Positions 34,082 to 47,000 are shown, counted from the stretch's first letter. The stretch is DNA of 64,000 bases from Epiperipatus broadwayi (GCA_028023455.1 JAQFVV010000349.1:529501-593500); one strand, 5' to 3'. Program-made: numbers and translations. Notes: generated from the letters alone by a model not told the origin.

Positions 34082-37000
34082 TTATTGAAGCTGGAAATAT
34101 AGTACACATATTTCTGCTTCACCTAGTGCCAATGTCATCAGCACTAGTCTGGGTTTGAACCCAATCATTAACTGACACCCATCTCATATGAGGTGGTAGT
34201 ATATTTATAATTGTTATAACCTTTTGATTAATTTGTATTTTATGATTAACTAACCTTTTATAATAGTTTATTTATTTATATTTGTAAAAATGTATATTGC
34301 GTTTATTTTCTTAAATTAAATTGAATCCTAGATATCTATAAAATGTTACAAATATTTCAAATTCTTTATTAAAGTTCATTTTCTTCAATTAATTAGTGGG
34401 TAACATTTTATATTTATCTTTTAATCAATGTACACTTGAGAATCAATTATTTAAACAATGTAATATTTCAATTATATTTTGTAAATTTCTATTTAAGTTT
34501 ATGGAAAATATATTTAAAAGTCATTGTACCAAATTCCTAAAATTTTTCTGAATAAAATCTACATTTTTTAATCTAAACCTTAATTAAACAGATTTTGTTA
34601 GTACAATGACTGATAAACTTAATATGCTTGTTGTTGTTTTTTAATTAGCAAATCAACCCTTGGGCATGTAGGATTCTAATTTCCCTCCAAAGCTGGCACA
34701 TACCACAGAGAAGCGTTTAGAGCAATTACAATTGGTGGTCAGTATAAGACCAGAAGATATAAATAGTGGAAAATTTGATTGAAGAAAGTTATTATTGAGT
34801 TTACTGAAGAGAAGTGAGGAATACATATATACATCGTGCCTAAAGAAATGACGGGGTGAAAAGATCGGTCGTTTGCTTCTCAGAGGTCTGTTCCACCAGC
34901 CTATCCATGCTTTTGCAGTGCTTTGAACATCTAGCCAGAGACTGTCTGTGTCGAGGAAGCCTGAAATGATCTGACTATATTAACTGCCTCTATTAACTGA
35001 TTGATTCTGAGGTAACATCCAATTTGCAGCAAGCCATTGATTGATTTTATTTGTTTTCAAAATCTATATTAATTTATATTTTATATATTTGTGTAATGTT
35101 TATACGGCTTGGTTTTAAAATGCATCTTTTAAATTTATTTAAGTTAAAATATCAATTCTTATAAAACTACATTATTTTGATGCGGCAAATTAAAATAATT
35201 TTTGTCGGTTTGTTTAGATTATTTGACTGCAAAATTCAGTGAACTATTAACTTTAACCCCCCCCCCCTGTTATTTTTCTTTTAATTTAAAAATCATTACA
35301 AGAAGACTTACCTTCCGTAAATTAATTAATAAAAAGCTCATTTAGTTTTGTACCTCATATATAAATTTATTGAATGATTGAAATTATTCTAAAGTATCTT
35401 ATTATTATCTCCCATTTAAAAGAGCCCTGTAATTATTTCTAAAAGAATAAATAATTTTCGTGAATCAATTGAGTAAAAATATCATAGAATTTTATCAGTA
35501 TATATATTTCATACATATATTTTTATTTGTCAGAAAATATTAAAAGTATGATTTACAATTTATTAGTTTGATATTTAATGCCCGTCTGTGTTAATGAAAG
35601 ACAAGTCCTATTTTGTAATCTTCCGTGTGAGTGGGAAAGCAATTTTATATTTAGTTTTAATTCTTGCCGTAATATAATTTACTATTCCTTCATTAATGAC
35701 CTAATGTTTCTAGGACTTTACATTATGTCAGGGAGCAAATGATTTGAATCAGGATTCATTATTTTGTTAGTGATACATTATTTTATATATATACGCTGCC
35801 GAGGGCATTGTGTATTTATAGTTACCACCATTTCTTTATTATGGCTATTCTTGCTTTGCTACAAACTTCTTAGGACCTTCGAATCTGACCAGTCCAATCT
35901 CTCACTCTCCCCCAAAGTAGACATGGTTCATACCAGAGGATTTTTTCGAGCATTGTCATTAAGATGTATATACACATCGAAATATTATCATGATTATTTA
36001 GAGACATGCTTTAGCTGGAGGGCTAGCATTTCTCTTATCTCCTGTACATATTAGGAACTTCTTTAGCAAAGCCACCCAGAGGTTCATAGCAAACCTCATT
36101 TCTTTGTTGTAATTTGCAATAGCATACTGCCCTCCTCATCATCATCATTTTATAGCTTTATGTAGCAATCCTGCAATGCTCTCTACCATGATGGCACGTC
36201 CTTCACAAACAAATAATTAATTAATTAAATTTGACTGTACAATTGTCAATTATTTATTTAAGAATTATTTTGCTTCCCACACTCATTATATACAAATGAT
36301 TATAAATGTAATAATGTTTTAAATGTACACTTTCATATCTTTTAATATATATAAAGAGATTTATTTATCTTGAACAGGGCTAATAATATTTTATTGCTAA
36401 TTGGTTTTGGCCGACCAATTAACAAACTTTTATATTGTTTGTCAAGGCTGCATCAAAACAAATTAAACAATAAAATAACCAAGTTGTATAAACAAAGACT
36501 CGACTTATTTTGTACTAAATTCTTTAATAAATTCCTCTAATATTGTTATTTAAATAAGCTTAGTTTGTCATCACTCCCAATCTCTAAGGTTCATTACTCT
36601 ATTTGTTTAAATATTTCTTTGATTTAAATTATATTCTTTATAATGTTGCCAGAAAGAATTATCATTATTATGGTTCAAACCATTACTAATCAACCAAATC
36701 ATATCTGTACCACTCTGCAATTGTCAGAATCCACTAAATCATTGGTTTTCCATATAAACCCCCTTTTTATTTTGAGTCTCTATGTGAACCATGACCTCCA
36801 GCTGGGACGGAATAAAAACCAAGCACTGCTAGTGTCATCACAAACGTTATCCATTAGTCAGAGAGGCAGTAGTTTAGGCAAATAGGTTAGGATTCATCCT
36901 TGCCCTGACATATGTATCTTGTACATGGTTGGATTCAAGGTACTTTTGCTTGGATTATTGGTCTTGTTGAATGAATACACGATTTTGACCGGCACATTAT
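34082..37000. mobile_element. 2911-bp insertion with TG...CA ends and TTAT target duplication
   Basis: The insert (34086-36996) begins TGAAGCTGGAAA and ends TTTTGACCGGCACA. TTAT at 34082-34085 is repeated at 36997-37000 and is present once in the left LTR of element X. TG...CA termini with a 4-6 bp duplication are the mark of an integrase-mounted LTR element. I could not find matching LTRs at its two ends, nor inverted repeats, nor gag/pol. A TATA-box-like GATATAAATAG lies at about 34757. Frames of 96 codons (35764-36054) and 80 codons (36643-36885) match nothing I know. It may be a very long solo LTR, a LARD-type element with diverged LTRs, or an unknown DNA element. Confidence 0.75.
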
Positions 37001-37700
37001 ATAGATTGTTTGTTCTTCCTTTTTAAAAACGAAGCCGCCACTTGCCATTCCTTTTTGGTCCCTAACTGTCATAGGGAGGTCTCAGCTGGTTGTCTGGAAA
37101 ATTTAATTTTATTGCAGACTTCCACATCATGAAAATCTGCAATATAGCTAGTTATAACGACATATTCATAGTCAGCTCTCAGATAACAATTATAATAATA
37201 ATCTGGCTTTTATATTTTTATTAGTCTCTTATCATCCAATCTTTGGATTCAAACGGCAAGATGTCACTAATCCTCTGGTGTTTCAATTACGGTCCGTGCT
37301 GACATTTCTGGTGTTTGCATTGGTCATTTAATTTCTTTGTACTCTCTTATCTAACCATTTAATTTATTTTAAATGCTTCAAGGGCTAGTTTGCTTTTGAA
37401 CAATCATTTAATTAATAAGACAATCATTTCCATTTTCTAAGATTATAGAAATCAACATTATTTCTATTTTTAACATATCAATCTTTATTATATTCTTACT
37501 TTTTTTACAACAAAAAAAATACTTTCAAATATTTTTATTTTTTAAAATAGTTTTTAAAGTTGTCCATCATGCGATCTATATATATTAAACAACTTTTAAT
37601 TTTCAGTTTTTTAAGTTTTTTTCTTTTTAAAAAATCAAATTTTATTTACGATCTTTTTATTTTCATTTTAAAATAATGTAACGGCATATATTCCGTTACA

Positions 37701-38159
37701 ATATATATATATATATCACTTTGGAATTTTATTTAGCAGGCAACATTAGCATAGACTTTAATAAAGCATCTTATCATAATCAGACATCCAAATATTACAT
37801 GATTTAAGTACTCCTAACAATATGCATTCAGCATGGTGGCCAGTGACCATCATCATACAAATTAATAATATATCCACATACCACTTTGTAAATATTTTAA
37901 AATAACTCTAAAATTATAATTATGCACATATGGTGAACATGAATTAAAATATATGCAATAATATATTGGACTTTTTCCATCATCTATTAATAAACGTTGA
38001 ATGTAAAAAAAAATTTAAACTTTATTTAAACTTTTCAAATGCAAACAATTTGTTAGTACTAATATACAAATAGACAACACATGTTAGTAATGACATAATG
38101 TTCTGAGTATTATTCTTCACTTTTTTTCAGATGTTGCTGGCCTAACCAGTGACAGTATT
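37701..38159. other. AT run and unassigned DNA
   Basis: An AT dinucleotide run at 37701-37715 borders element X. No feature was recognised after it. Confidence 0.45.
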
Positions 38160-38240
38160 AGCATAGGAATCGAACTCGCACCTTCAAATTATTGAATATC
38201 GAATTTAAGGTAAACAATCTAACCAACAGAGCTATTCCGT
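38160..38240 (-). repeat. tRNA-derived SINE head
   Basis: The minus strand carries an A-box-like TAGCTCTGTTGG (complement of about 38223-38234) and a B box GAGTTCGATTCC (complement of 38166-38177), spaced about as in a tRNA. The arms do not fold into a full cloverleaf, so this is a SINE promoter region and not a working tRNA. The body of the SINE could not be delimited. Confidence 0.6.
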
Positions 38241-38329
38241 TAAAGACAATGGATAGTAGAAATTTTATAATTTATATATGAGGATTTGTTTAAATACTTC
38301 TTACTCCTTCAATTTTTTTACTGCATCTA

Positions 38330-38640
38330 TGAAATACCATGTGAATGTGAAAGGAAGTATATTGGTAAGATGTGTCAACCTATTCAAGTGATTGGAAGAA
38401 GACCATTTTAATGGTTAAAATAGAAAAACAGATATGTCTACAGTAGCAGACCATATATGTACTAACGACCATATGCTTAATTGGGAAAATACAAAAACAT
38501 TGGATAAAGAGGAAAAGGTGCAAAGAAGAAAATTCAAGGAAGCTGCTCATATGATAATGGCTAATAATTCTATAATGGCTAATAATTCTATAATTCAACC
38601 CAGTGTTCAATACACAATTTATGGAAGCCTCTAATTAATT
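38330..38640 (+). pseudogene. Penelope-like element, GIY-YIG endonuclease remnant
   Basis: From about 38325 the frame reads IYEIPCECERKYIGKMCQPI, which fits the GIY-YIG core of Penelope-like elements (IY.IPC.CG..YIG.T.R.L). After a short disrupted gap comes KTDMSTVADHICTNDHMLNW, then ENTKTLDKEEKVQRRKFKEA and AHMIM. This parallels the family's downstream A.H....H...W.....L......R...E..YI block. A nine-codon unit (IMANNSIMANNSI) is duplicated near the end. The reverse-transcriptase part is missing. The same endonuclease block recurs at 54.0-54.3 kb. No functional product is expected because of stops and a frameshift between the two halves. Confidence 0.75.
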
Positions 38641-38795
38641 GTTTTTAGAAAATTTAATAAAAATTGAAAGTCTAAGGAGGATTTAAACAAATCCTCATAT
38701 ATAATGTAACATGATAAAAAAATGATGATGCTAAGGAGATGATCAATCTAATCTGAAAAAAATCTATCTTAATTGAGGGTCACCATTTAGTAATG

Positions 38796-39027
38796 GACTA
38801 TTGTTTATAATATGGGATGATAATATAACAAACTTTACTATATCTCCAAATTGAGACATCATTCACAAAAATATAGGTCTAGGCTAACTGTGGAATGCCA
38901 CTTTATAAGAGGACTATTGTTTATAATATGGGATCACAATACATCAAACTTTACTATGTATCAGAATTGAGATGTCATTCACCATAATATTGATCTAGCC
39001 TAACTGTGGAATGTCACTTTATAACAG
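38796..39027 (+). repeat. 116-bp tandem duplication
   Basis: GGACTATTGTTTATAATATG starts units at 38795 and 38911. Both continue with ACTTTACTAT, GAGA.(A/G)TCATTCAC, and CTAACTGTGGAATG.CACTTT. Confidence 0.8.
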
Positions 39028-39399
39028 CCCTAAAACTGATTTTTCACTTTATAATAATTACCACATGTACATGATCACTATAGGCTAGCATTAGGTAGCT
39101 ACTTTGTCACACTGATAATGTATTTTTTATCTCACTACCTCTATATTTGTTCACTCAACATTTTTTATAAAGAAATGCCCTCAAGATTTATATTATTTAT
39201 CACAGAGCAAAACTTGCTTTAACAAATAGTAACTCTGTTACAACCTGTGTAAAATTATCTAGCTCAGTTATCGACCACACTAGGCAATAACAATATTCCC
39301 ATAGAACTTAATGTTATAGGTTTGCACTCGGTAGACATTGAGGACTATTCACCTTAAGTTTATAGAAGAAAATAAGACCTCTCCATTTGAGCCTACGGA
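39028..39399. other. Unassigned DNA between retroelement remnants
   Basis: No feature recognised; it may be 3' flank of the Penelope remnant or 5' part of the LINE remnant that follows. Confidence 0.35.
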
Positions 39400-40100
39400 C
39401 ACCCCACCACCAATACTCAGTGAATGGATGAATGAAATCAAAGAACATATATCCAGTGTGGTTCAATTATCACTGCAAACTCTGGGGGAAAAAATTATTG
39501 GGAGATATATAGATTAATATACCCTGAACAGAATGCCTGGCCTACAAAATATGGCCTCAACAACAAATCAATTATACAAAAATCTAGATGATGGGTCCTT
39601 GAACTGAAATATATAGATTTTATTATTAAGGTTAACCTTAACTCCTTGCCTACAAGTCATTTCCTGGTCTGGAGAAGGGGTTTGTGCAGGCTTGAGGCCC
39701 AAAGTCATTTATGCAACAATTAAAATGAAACAATGCATTATCTGTTTTATGAGTGCTCTTTTATGGGACCTTTGAGAGCCCTCATAGTGAACAGTATTAT
39801 TAATGACAGCAAAGACATTTTATCACTTGAGAAACACATTTTTTTCAAAAATCAGAATGGCCATCTTCCTTATGTGGGCTATTTGGATTATCAGATGTAG
39901 AATTGTAATCCAAGGTGTGACTTGTAAACCCCAGGAAATATTTATTTCAATTATATCTGATGTTAAAAAAGGGTAGATTACTGGCTCTGGAATGGCTATA
40001 TCAGGACCCTTGATCCTGATTCAATTTATTAGATGATGTGGGAGCACTACAGACCTATAATCCATCAAAAGTTACTTTATTTGTTACAGATTGCTGACTC
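39400..40100 (+). pseudogene. L1/Tx1-type LINE remnant, post-RT region with zinc knuckle
   Basis: Frames with several stops and shifts give, in order, PWRKNYWEIYRLIYPEQNAW, WVLELKYIDFIIKVNLNSLP, TSHFLVWRRGL, then ETMHYLFYECSFMGPL. The same order and wording occur in the better copy at 62.8-64.0 kb (WILECKFLDFIIKINLNALP, then CGLC...ETIDHIIHWCP), so the two belong to one family. In intact L1/Tx1-type LINEs this region follows the reverse transcriptase and carries a zf-RVT-type C..C...H....C knuckle. The catalytic domain is not recognisable here, and the first cysteine pair of the knuckle is degenerate. Confidence 0.65.
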
Positions 40101-40219
40101 TAACAAATGAATAATCAAGATTAATCCCCTGCATAAAGTTAATTGTAATCAAACTATATAAAAATATTTATTAAGACTCAGACAAAGTGGGATTGCCCTG
40201 GCATTATAGAAAATTTAAA

Positions 40220-40905
40220 ACCACACCCTATGAAAATAATAATTGACTCATTAATGAATCACTAAGGCTAAAACTCTGTATGATCAAAACTGTAACTAGA
40301 AGAGAACTAAACGAACTGAACATGATGAAATTTGTCCAAATGAAAAGAGATCCTTGGATAATGGAAAATTTGAAAGCTATCATACAAATTCTGATAACTG
40401 ACCTTAATTAATGATCTAAATTGAGTGATATTTGTTAATGATTTTGATACATCAAGACAAGAAGCAAAACAAAAACACACTTTATGGTGTGCTTACATTT
40501 AAGTAACTGATGCTGAGATATTTTTTTTAGATGATAGGGATCACATTGAATCATTAAATATTTCAATTTATCTTCAATTGTAAATAATAGTAGACCTTCA
40601 TAAATGAATAACGGAGCTTAGTCTTATGCATTAAGTTAAATGCATTCAAATAATATTATCTGTAACTCTCTAAACAATATAGATTCAATTTCAATCTTAC
40701 ACATTCTTGAGCTGATAATTGACATTCATAAATTAATCACCAGGGCTAAAACTCTGAATATTTCTAATTAATAAAAAAAGGAAAAACGCTGACTGATCAT
40801 AATGAATACTATCTGACAAAGGGGAACAACCTTGGATGATGGGAAATTTTTAATGCTGTCCTATACTTCCTGATAACTGACACCAATCAATGATCTAATT
40901 TTTGT
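40220..40905 (+). repeat. Diverged direct duplication, about 200 bp, period about 505
   Basis: Segments at about 40220-40430 and 40725-40905 share GGCTAAAACTCTG, CTTGGAT.ATGG.AAATTT, CTGATAACTGAC and TCAATGATCTAA or TTAATGATCTAA in order. It may belong to the 3' part of the LINE remnant before it. Confidence 0.6.
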
Positions 40906-43436
40906 AATTTATATTTGCCATATAAGTATGAATCAGGTATGAAGGGAATGCGGTCTAGATGGAGGGCCTACACTAGTGCAATAATCCTAAAGATGAAAGA
41001 AATAATTTTGTAACTATAAATTTTCAAAAAAATGTATCTATGTAAATGGTAGTTGATGTTTATAAATGAATTTTTCCATGTTTATTATTCTGTACAAACT
41101 AACTGTTTTCTAGAATAAAATTTAAAAAAAAAAAAACTGTCATAAAATACTAATAATAATCCCTATCAAAATATAATTTATCCAGATAGTATTTTAAACG
41201 AAATACAGCAAACTAGATCATCACTCAGACATCAACAAATCTATTCACAATTCCAAAGTAAACTGCAATAAGCAGTGAAATCACATATCATTACCCTAAA
41301 CAATGATGTATGCTTGAGATATCTATCTAATCAATAATTGAATGAAACTCATTTTGAATCAATAACTAACTAAATTCTGACATACTTTATGGATTTAATA
41401 TTACTTATAGTAATTCAAATTTATTTTAATATTTAATGACATTCTGTTTTATTTAAATAAACTAGTTTTTAAATAACTATAATTACATTTTGAAAACGTT
41501 TTATAAACCTACATGCTATTTATAATGCTTAAACAGAATAACTTTTACTTACTTTTATATCTAATTTAGTAAAACGTTAAATATATTGTAAACATTTTAT
41601 TCATGCCCTACAGTAGATCGATATGCAATTACTACTTCAGTTATATTTTAAAATGAAATACTCCACAACAATTTATTATCAATAACTCTATTAGCTAATT
41701 TTGCATTTGGTAATACCAAATCATATCATATATAAGATATATCACAGATTTCCATTTGATGTTCACTGATTTACAATCACTGGTATTATTCATCTATCTA
41801 AATATTCCAATCAATCGATTATAAAATGGACTTTGTAACAATTAAGCTATATATGACAATAATTGGCAGTTATCCAAGCCAAAGATAATATTTAATTAGG
41901 CTAATTAATGAAATTTATGATCTCCAATTCAAAGAAATGTAAAAAGTAGTTAAGATAAGTCATTCTGACTAATGACAGAATATAATCGATTAAGATTTTT
42001 GTAACCGGACAAGATAAGCAAGAAAATCATCAACTCTGAGCTAATGAAATTATTTCTACCAGTGCTATTGATTTAGATAAGTAAACAAGTATTTAAATGC
42101 AGTAATAAATATAAAATTTATATGTAATCAGATTTTTTAAATATGTATGAAAATCTACATATCTAATTCTATTTCATTTACCAAAAGGGGTTTAATCTTG
42201 GATCAAATTTTAAGTACCAAAATTATCTCGCACATTCAAAAGAAAGAATTAAACAGATTCATCCGACTTTAATTCAACTCTAAATTTATTGGTTTGTAAT
42301 AAAAATTGATAACAGTAATAATAAAATGTAACAGAACATCAATCAATGTTTGACAATAGACTAAAATCAATAAAAATAATAAAATCTATGTGTGTCGAAC
42401 TCCAAAAAAAAAGTGCTGCAAGACAATAATATGATCTATAAAACAACAGGAGAGATTTTTAATATCTTCCTGAGATTTTAAAGATGATAGATAATAAAAA
42501 AATGTGATCAAATAAAAAAAAAAGATTTCTATTTCTTCATTAATGTAACATCTAAATAATTAAACAAACAAAACAAAAATTTATATTTAAATCCTCTTCT
42601 ATCAGATATTCTCAAATTAAGTTTTGAACATACAAAAAATTAAATATTTAAATCATCAGGTTGTATTAGCTTATATCATCAGATAAGAGCCTAAATAGTA
42701 AGAACTATATGAATCTCTCTGACCCTTTTATAGCATAAATTCTATCATACCCATATATACTATTTACCTATGTTTTTAGAAAAAAATGTAAATACTCTCT
42801 TTCCTTTAACAAAAAATAAAAACATATATACATAGACATCATATATAAGTGAAGGTCTGTCCATTTTCACTCACTATCCACTGATCCATCATAGCTTCCA
42901 GTTCTTTATTTCCAATCCTAAGGTCTAGAAATGATTTTCCTTTGAGTAGAAAAGATAAGCATGTGTGGTAACTAACACAGATTCAAATTTAATTCTTTTC
43001 ATATTTAATTTCCAATGTTTTCTTTTAAGTATATAAATATCTACCTTTCAACAACAACAGATGTATAATTACACATCACTAGCTTTAATTTTCCTTTTTC
43101 ATTGACAATAATATGCAAAGAGAATTTCTTTAATGACAATCCAGTTATAATCAAGTGAAGACTCAATACTAGCTTTTTTTTTATTTACAAAAGTGAAGTT
43201 TAAATCGCTTATTATCACACATAAGTTGAGTTAATCAATCTTGTAGATCTCCTTGATCTGAAATATGACACCATAGAAACACAATGGGGTTTATATCCAT
43301 CATAAATAAATGAATGCAATTCTGGATTTTCAAGGATATGAACAGCTGAAGAATTGAAGAATGGAGAAGATTGAAGCCTGTCTATTGAAGTTGAAGATTT
43401 GCTAAGTTAATATAAACTGAGCACTGATTATATATT
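40906..43436. other. AT-rich DNA, nothing recognised
   Basis: About 2.5 kb without a frame over 60 codons and without a repeat I can support. Short poly-A and poly-T runs only. Confidence 0.45.
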
Positions 43437-46400
43437 GTGTCATTACAATTTAGTCATTAGCTAAATTTGTAGTAATGTGCATGAAAGAAAAGATAAAACA
43501 AAAATCATCATCACATTTTTATATAAAAAGGAAGCTGTAGGGCATCCAAGTTTAAACCCTACAAGATCAAGTTTTAAAAGCTTAAGGCAGAAAGAGAGTG
43601 GGACAACAGTTATATTCTTTAATTGTTTGTGTGTTGATAGAAAACTCAAAAAGAGTAATACACACATTTAACTATTCAATATTTAATTTTTTTTTGTTAA
43701 AAAGTAAAGTAGTAATGCATATGTATAGGCAGTGTGTGTGTAAGCTGTTTAATTGTCCTTGTATATTTCAAATATTAAACTCTCTTCAAAACTAACCTAC
43801 ATTTGCTAAATTCTAATATTTTATTCTATTTCTATTTTTGTTCTTTGTCTATGATTATAATTTGGGGCTTAAAAGTTGTAGTCTGGGGTTTAAAAATTGT
43901 AAGAGTTTAATGTAGATATTAAAATCATAATTACTAAAAAGCATTTAGATTAATTTATAGACCTGTTTTATAAATAATTTGAATGAGTGTGTGTGTACAT
44001 TGCATACATAAACTATATTTTTTTATTATTACATATTGAAAAAGAAAAAGAAGAAAATCTGTTAAATTATTTTTTGTTTTTTTTTAAACAATTTTGTATT
44101 ATAAGGGTTGTTTTTCTGTTAAAACTTAGAGACGATGTGAGAAGTCTAATTTTAAAAGTGTCTCATCCTAAGATCAAAAGAAAGAAGCTCAAATTTGAGA
44201 TGTTACGTAGGTGTAAAAAAGGATTAAGACTATTTTTTCCTTCAAAACAAATTTTGTCTAAAAATCAGGATAGTGAGATTTTTCATACTATCCAGCTAAA
44301 AAACAATTTGGTTGAAAATAAGTTATAAATCTAATTAAAAGAGGTGGTCAAAAATAGAAAAAAATCGAATATAAAAGCAATCTGGAAAATCAGTTGATAA
44401 TATTAAAGACTTTTAAAAATATTGAAACTAAAAGAACAAGCGTTTTTAACTCTACAAAAATCTCAATCAAAAATCTTTTTTTTTTTATTATTAAATTTTT
44501 TTTTGAGGATTGAAGATATAAGGATGGAGGGGTAAGAAAAATTAATATATATCTTGTCTGTTAACCAGACCATCCAGCCAGCACATCATATAAAGAAAAA
44601 AAAAGGAAATGTCTGAAATTATAATATTCTACACTTTCTTACCGACTGAGAAAAATAAGATGTTTTTAAATAGAAAGAAGAAAGCATTCACCTGCATTTA
44701 AAAGCTGAAGAAAGTGATCAATCTACAGATAAATGTTAAATCATCGAGTTCTATTAAATCTAGTAACTGAGTTTAAACCCAAGAAAAATTATAAATGTGA
44801 AAACAACTGCTGTACTTCATCCACTAAAAGAATCATGCTTGACAGGAAGAGAAGACAAGTTAATATAATGATTTCCAAATTGTCCACTAAAGCAAATAAC
44901 CTCAATAGGATCATCATCATCAAATAATTATACATGTCAAGAAAGAAATTGTTCCAAAGAAGAATGGAAATGGTAAATGCAAAAGTATAGATATTAAACA
45001 AGATAAATTTGACTGATTGGAAGTCGCTACAAAGAATAGAACTGGTAGTATAATTTTTTTATATATATTTTCTTTATAATATCAGAGACTTAGTAAAATT
45101 TTAGCAACAGAGTGGTATATTTTTGTTTAAAGAGCTTTTAAAACAACCAAGATCAATTGAAACCAAGAATTTCTTAATAACGATAAACATAAGCTTCATT
45201 AATGATTTTATATGTACTAAAATTATGATTGTCTATTAACCTAAAGTTATGAAAGGTTATTAATATGTAACATATTTTATTATTATTATTTTGTTTTAAA
45301 TAATATTTTTGTTATTATGGGGATAAAACACGCACATACATAATATAATACTTGTTGCGCATATATGTAATGGTGTGTGAATGTAAAGAAAAATAGGTAG
45401 TATTAAAAATATTAGATTTTGTTTTAAGTTAAAGTATAGCATTTCAGAGGGTAGAAGGGAGGGGGAGAAAAATAATTTAAAACTTGTTCTGGAAATATTG
45501 CTCTTTCACTTCTACTAACATTTTTTTTTATCATTCTGCTTTACATGTTAGATTATAAAGTATGTGTGCCAATGAGTGAATATTTTTTGTTTATGAAATA
45601 TTTTCTTGGGAATTGAAAACTTTAGCAAACTTAGTATCCAATTTGAAATACATTATATATTTTTACGGGAAAGGGGGAAGAATTTAAAATTGATGTTATG
45701 ATTTTAAAACAGTCGATTATGATTATTGTTGTTATTGTTAATATCAATTTTCATGTAGATATAGAAATTTTTATGTATATGTTAGAAATGCGGTAATAAA
45801 TATTAGTTTATTTTATTAAACAAGGCATATATATTTCATTAAGAGTAGTCTTTATTAAGTGTGATCATTCATCATCAAGGTGAATCTTAGCTATTTATGT
45901 TCCAATTAGATATACTAAGATTAAGCAATAATTATGAATTTCTTGATAAAAATTAGGTTTATGATTAGGCTTGGTCCTAAAGCTGTGGTTGAAACCATTA
46001 TCATTATCATTGTCATCATCGTCATCATCACGTTTTAATTAATGAGCTAGATAAATGTTCAAAGGTCAGAAATAAATAAATGATTTCATGGTATTTAGTT
46101 GACATTCATGAATAAATATTCATGCAAGGATGAGTGAATTGCCATCCTAAATTAATAATATAATCTGAGCCAGTAAAACTTATAGGAAGAATATTGAAAC
46201 GCATTTATTATGTTAAGATCTAAGAAATGATTTCTATCTAATGAATTTTATATACTCCACTTTAGTTTAAGGATGTTTTATGTTTAACTAAATATTATTG
46301 CATACAGTGATATGGGTCTAAAAGCAAAATCCTCCATTTTTATTAGAAATAAAGTACCAAAAAGGGATTCAAACCCGGTACAGGTGAAAAGGCTATAAGA

Positions 46401-46630
46401 TATAACTGTGTCTAGGTTCAGATAATCTAGTGGCACCCTGCTAGACCATATTCACTTGTTATTTATTTAAATATGCACTTGCCATCAAACCAAGAGATGA
46501 AAGTGAATAGGATCTACCATCTGTATAACTGAGAAGATATTTTATTGAGTTACCAGTGTACTCACCCACTTGATGTTATTTCCTTGAGTTATAATAACTA
46601 GTTCATAATAATTTGTTTAATGGCTATACT
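43437..46630 (+). mobile_element. Large non-coding repeat (family 3), right inverted copy
   Basis: Inverted partner of 23022-26205. It begins TGTGTCATTACAATTTAG after an AT run (43428-43436) and ends near 46630, after the B-box-like complement GGGATTCAAACCCGG (about 46366-46380) and a CTAGTGGCACCCTGCTAG string. Frames inside it (64-113 codons, for example 43987-44328) are not conserved in the left copy and are probably chance. Whether it is a solo LTR, a defective LTR element or another class is unsettled. Confidence 0.65.
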
Positions 46631-46839
46631 CAGCAAGTTGCATATTTTAATTTCTTTCTTTTTGATATAAAATAAAAGCTACAATTTTTTTTTATTAAGT
46701 TATAATATTTGAATATTTGAGATTTTAATAATATTTGGATTTTTGACAATCCAATGATATTTTAATATATTTGTTCAGTAGCTTATAGCTACTATCCAGG
46801 CATAAAATGGTAATAATAATATCTGGATTCTTTTGAGCT
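46631..46839. other. AT-rich DNA, nothing recognised
   Basis: Short unassigned strip between two repeats. Confidence 0.4.
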
Positions 46840-47000
46840 ATTAATTATGTCACAATATATATGAGAGATGTTGATCCACATCAATTGATGGGTGCTGGTT
46901 CAGCATGAAATACATATATTGAAGGTGTGGTCATATATATCGGTTGTATAAGATGGAGTGGATGACAAGGGGGAGGGTGAAAGTCCGGATTTAAACCCCT
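46840..47000 (+). repeat. SINE-like dispersed repeat (GCTGGTTCAGCATGAAAT family)
   Basis: TTGATGGGTGCTGGTTCAGC, ATGAAATACATATA, GATGGAGTGGATGACAAGGG and GTGAAAGTCCGGATTT match, in reverse complement and the same order, the segment at about 55470-55640. The central block also resembles the tandem units at 0.8-1.7 kb. Confidence 0.6.

Larger units (their letters stand above)
32791..37700 (-). mobile_element. LTR of element X (5' LTR, right), split by an insertion
   Basis: Segments 32791-34085 and 37001-37700 together equal the left LTR. The break falls at the site that reads CACTTATATAG in the left LTR (31372-31382). Outside, the LTR starts (minus sense) TGTAACGG at 37700 against an AT run at 37701, matching the TA run at the left end of the element. 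Most substitutions between the LTRs are CpG versus TpG or CpA. Confidence 0.85.

Noticed and set aside
43987-44328. A 113-codon frame inside family 3
   Set aside because: The matching region of the inverted copy does not keep the frame, and the composition is that of chance AT-rich frames.
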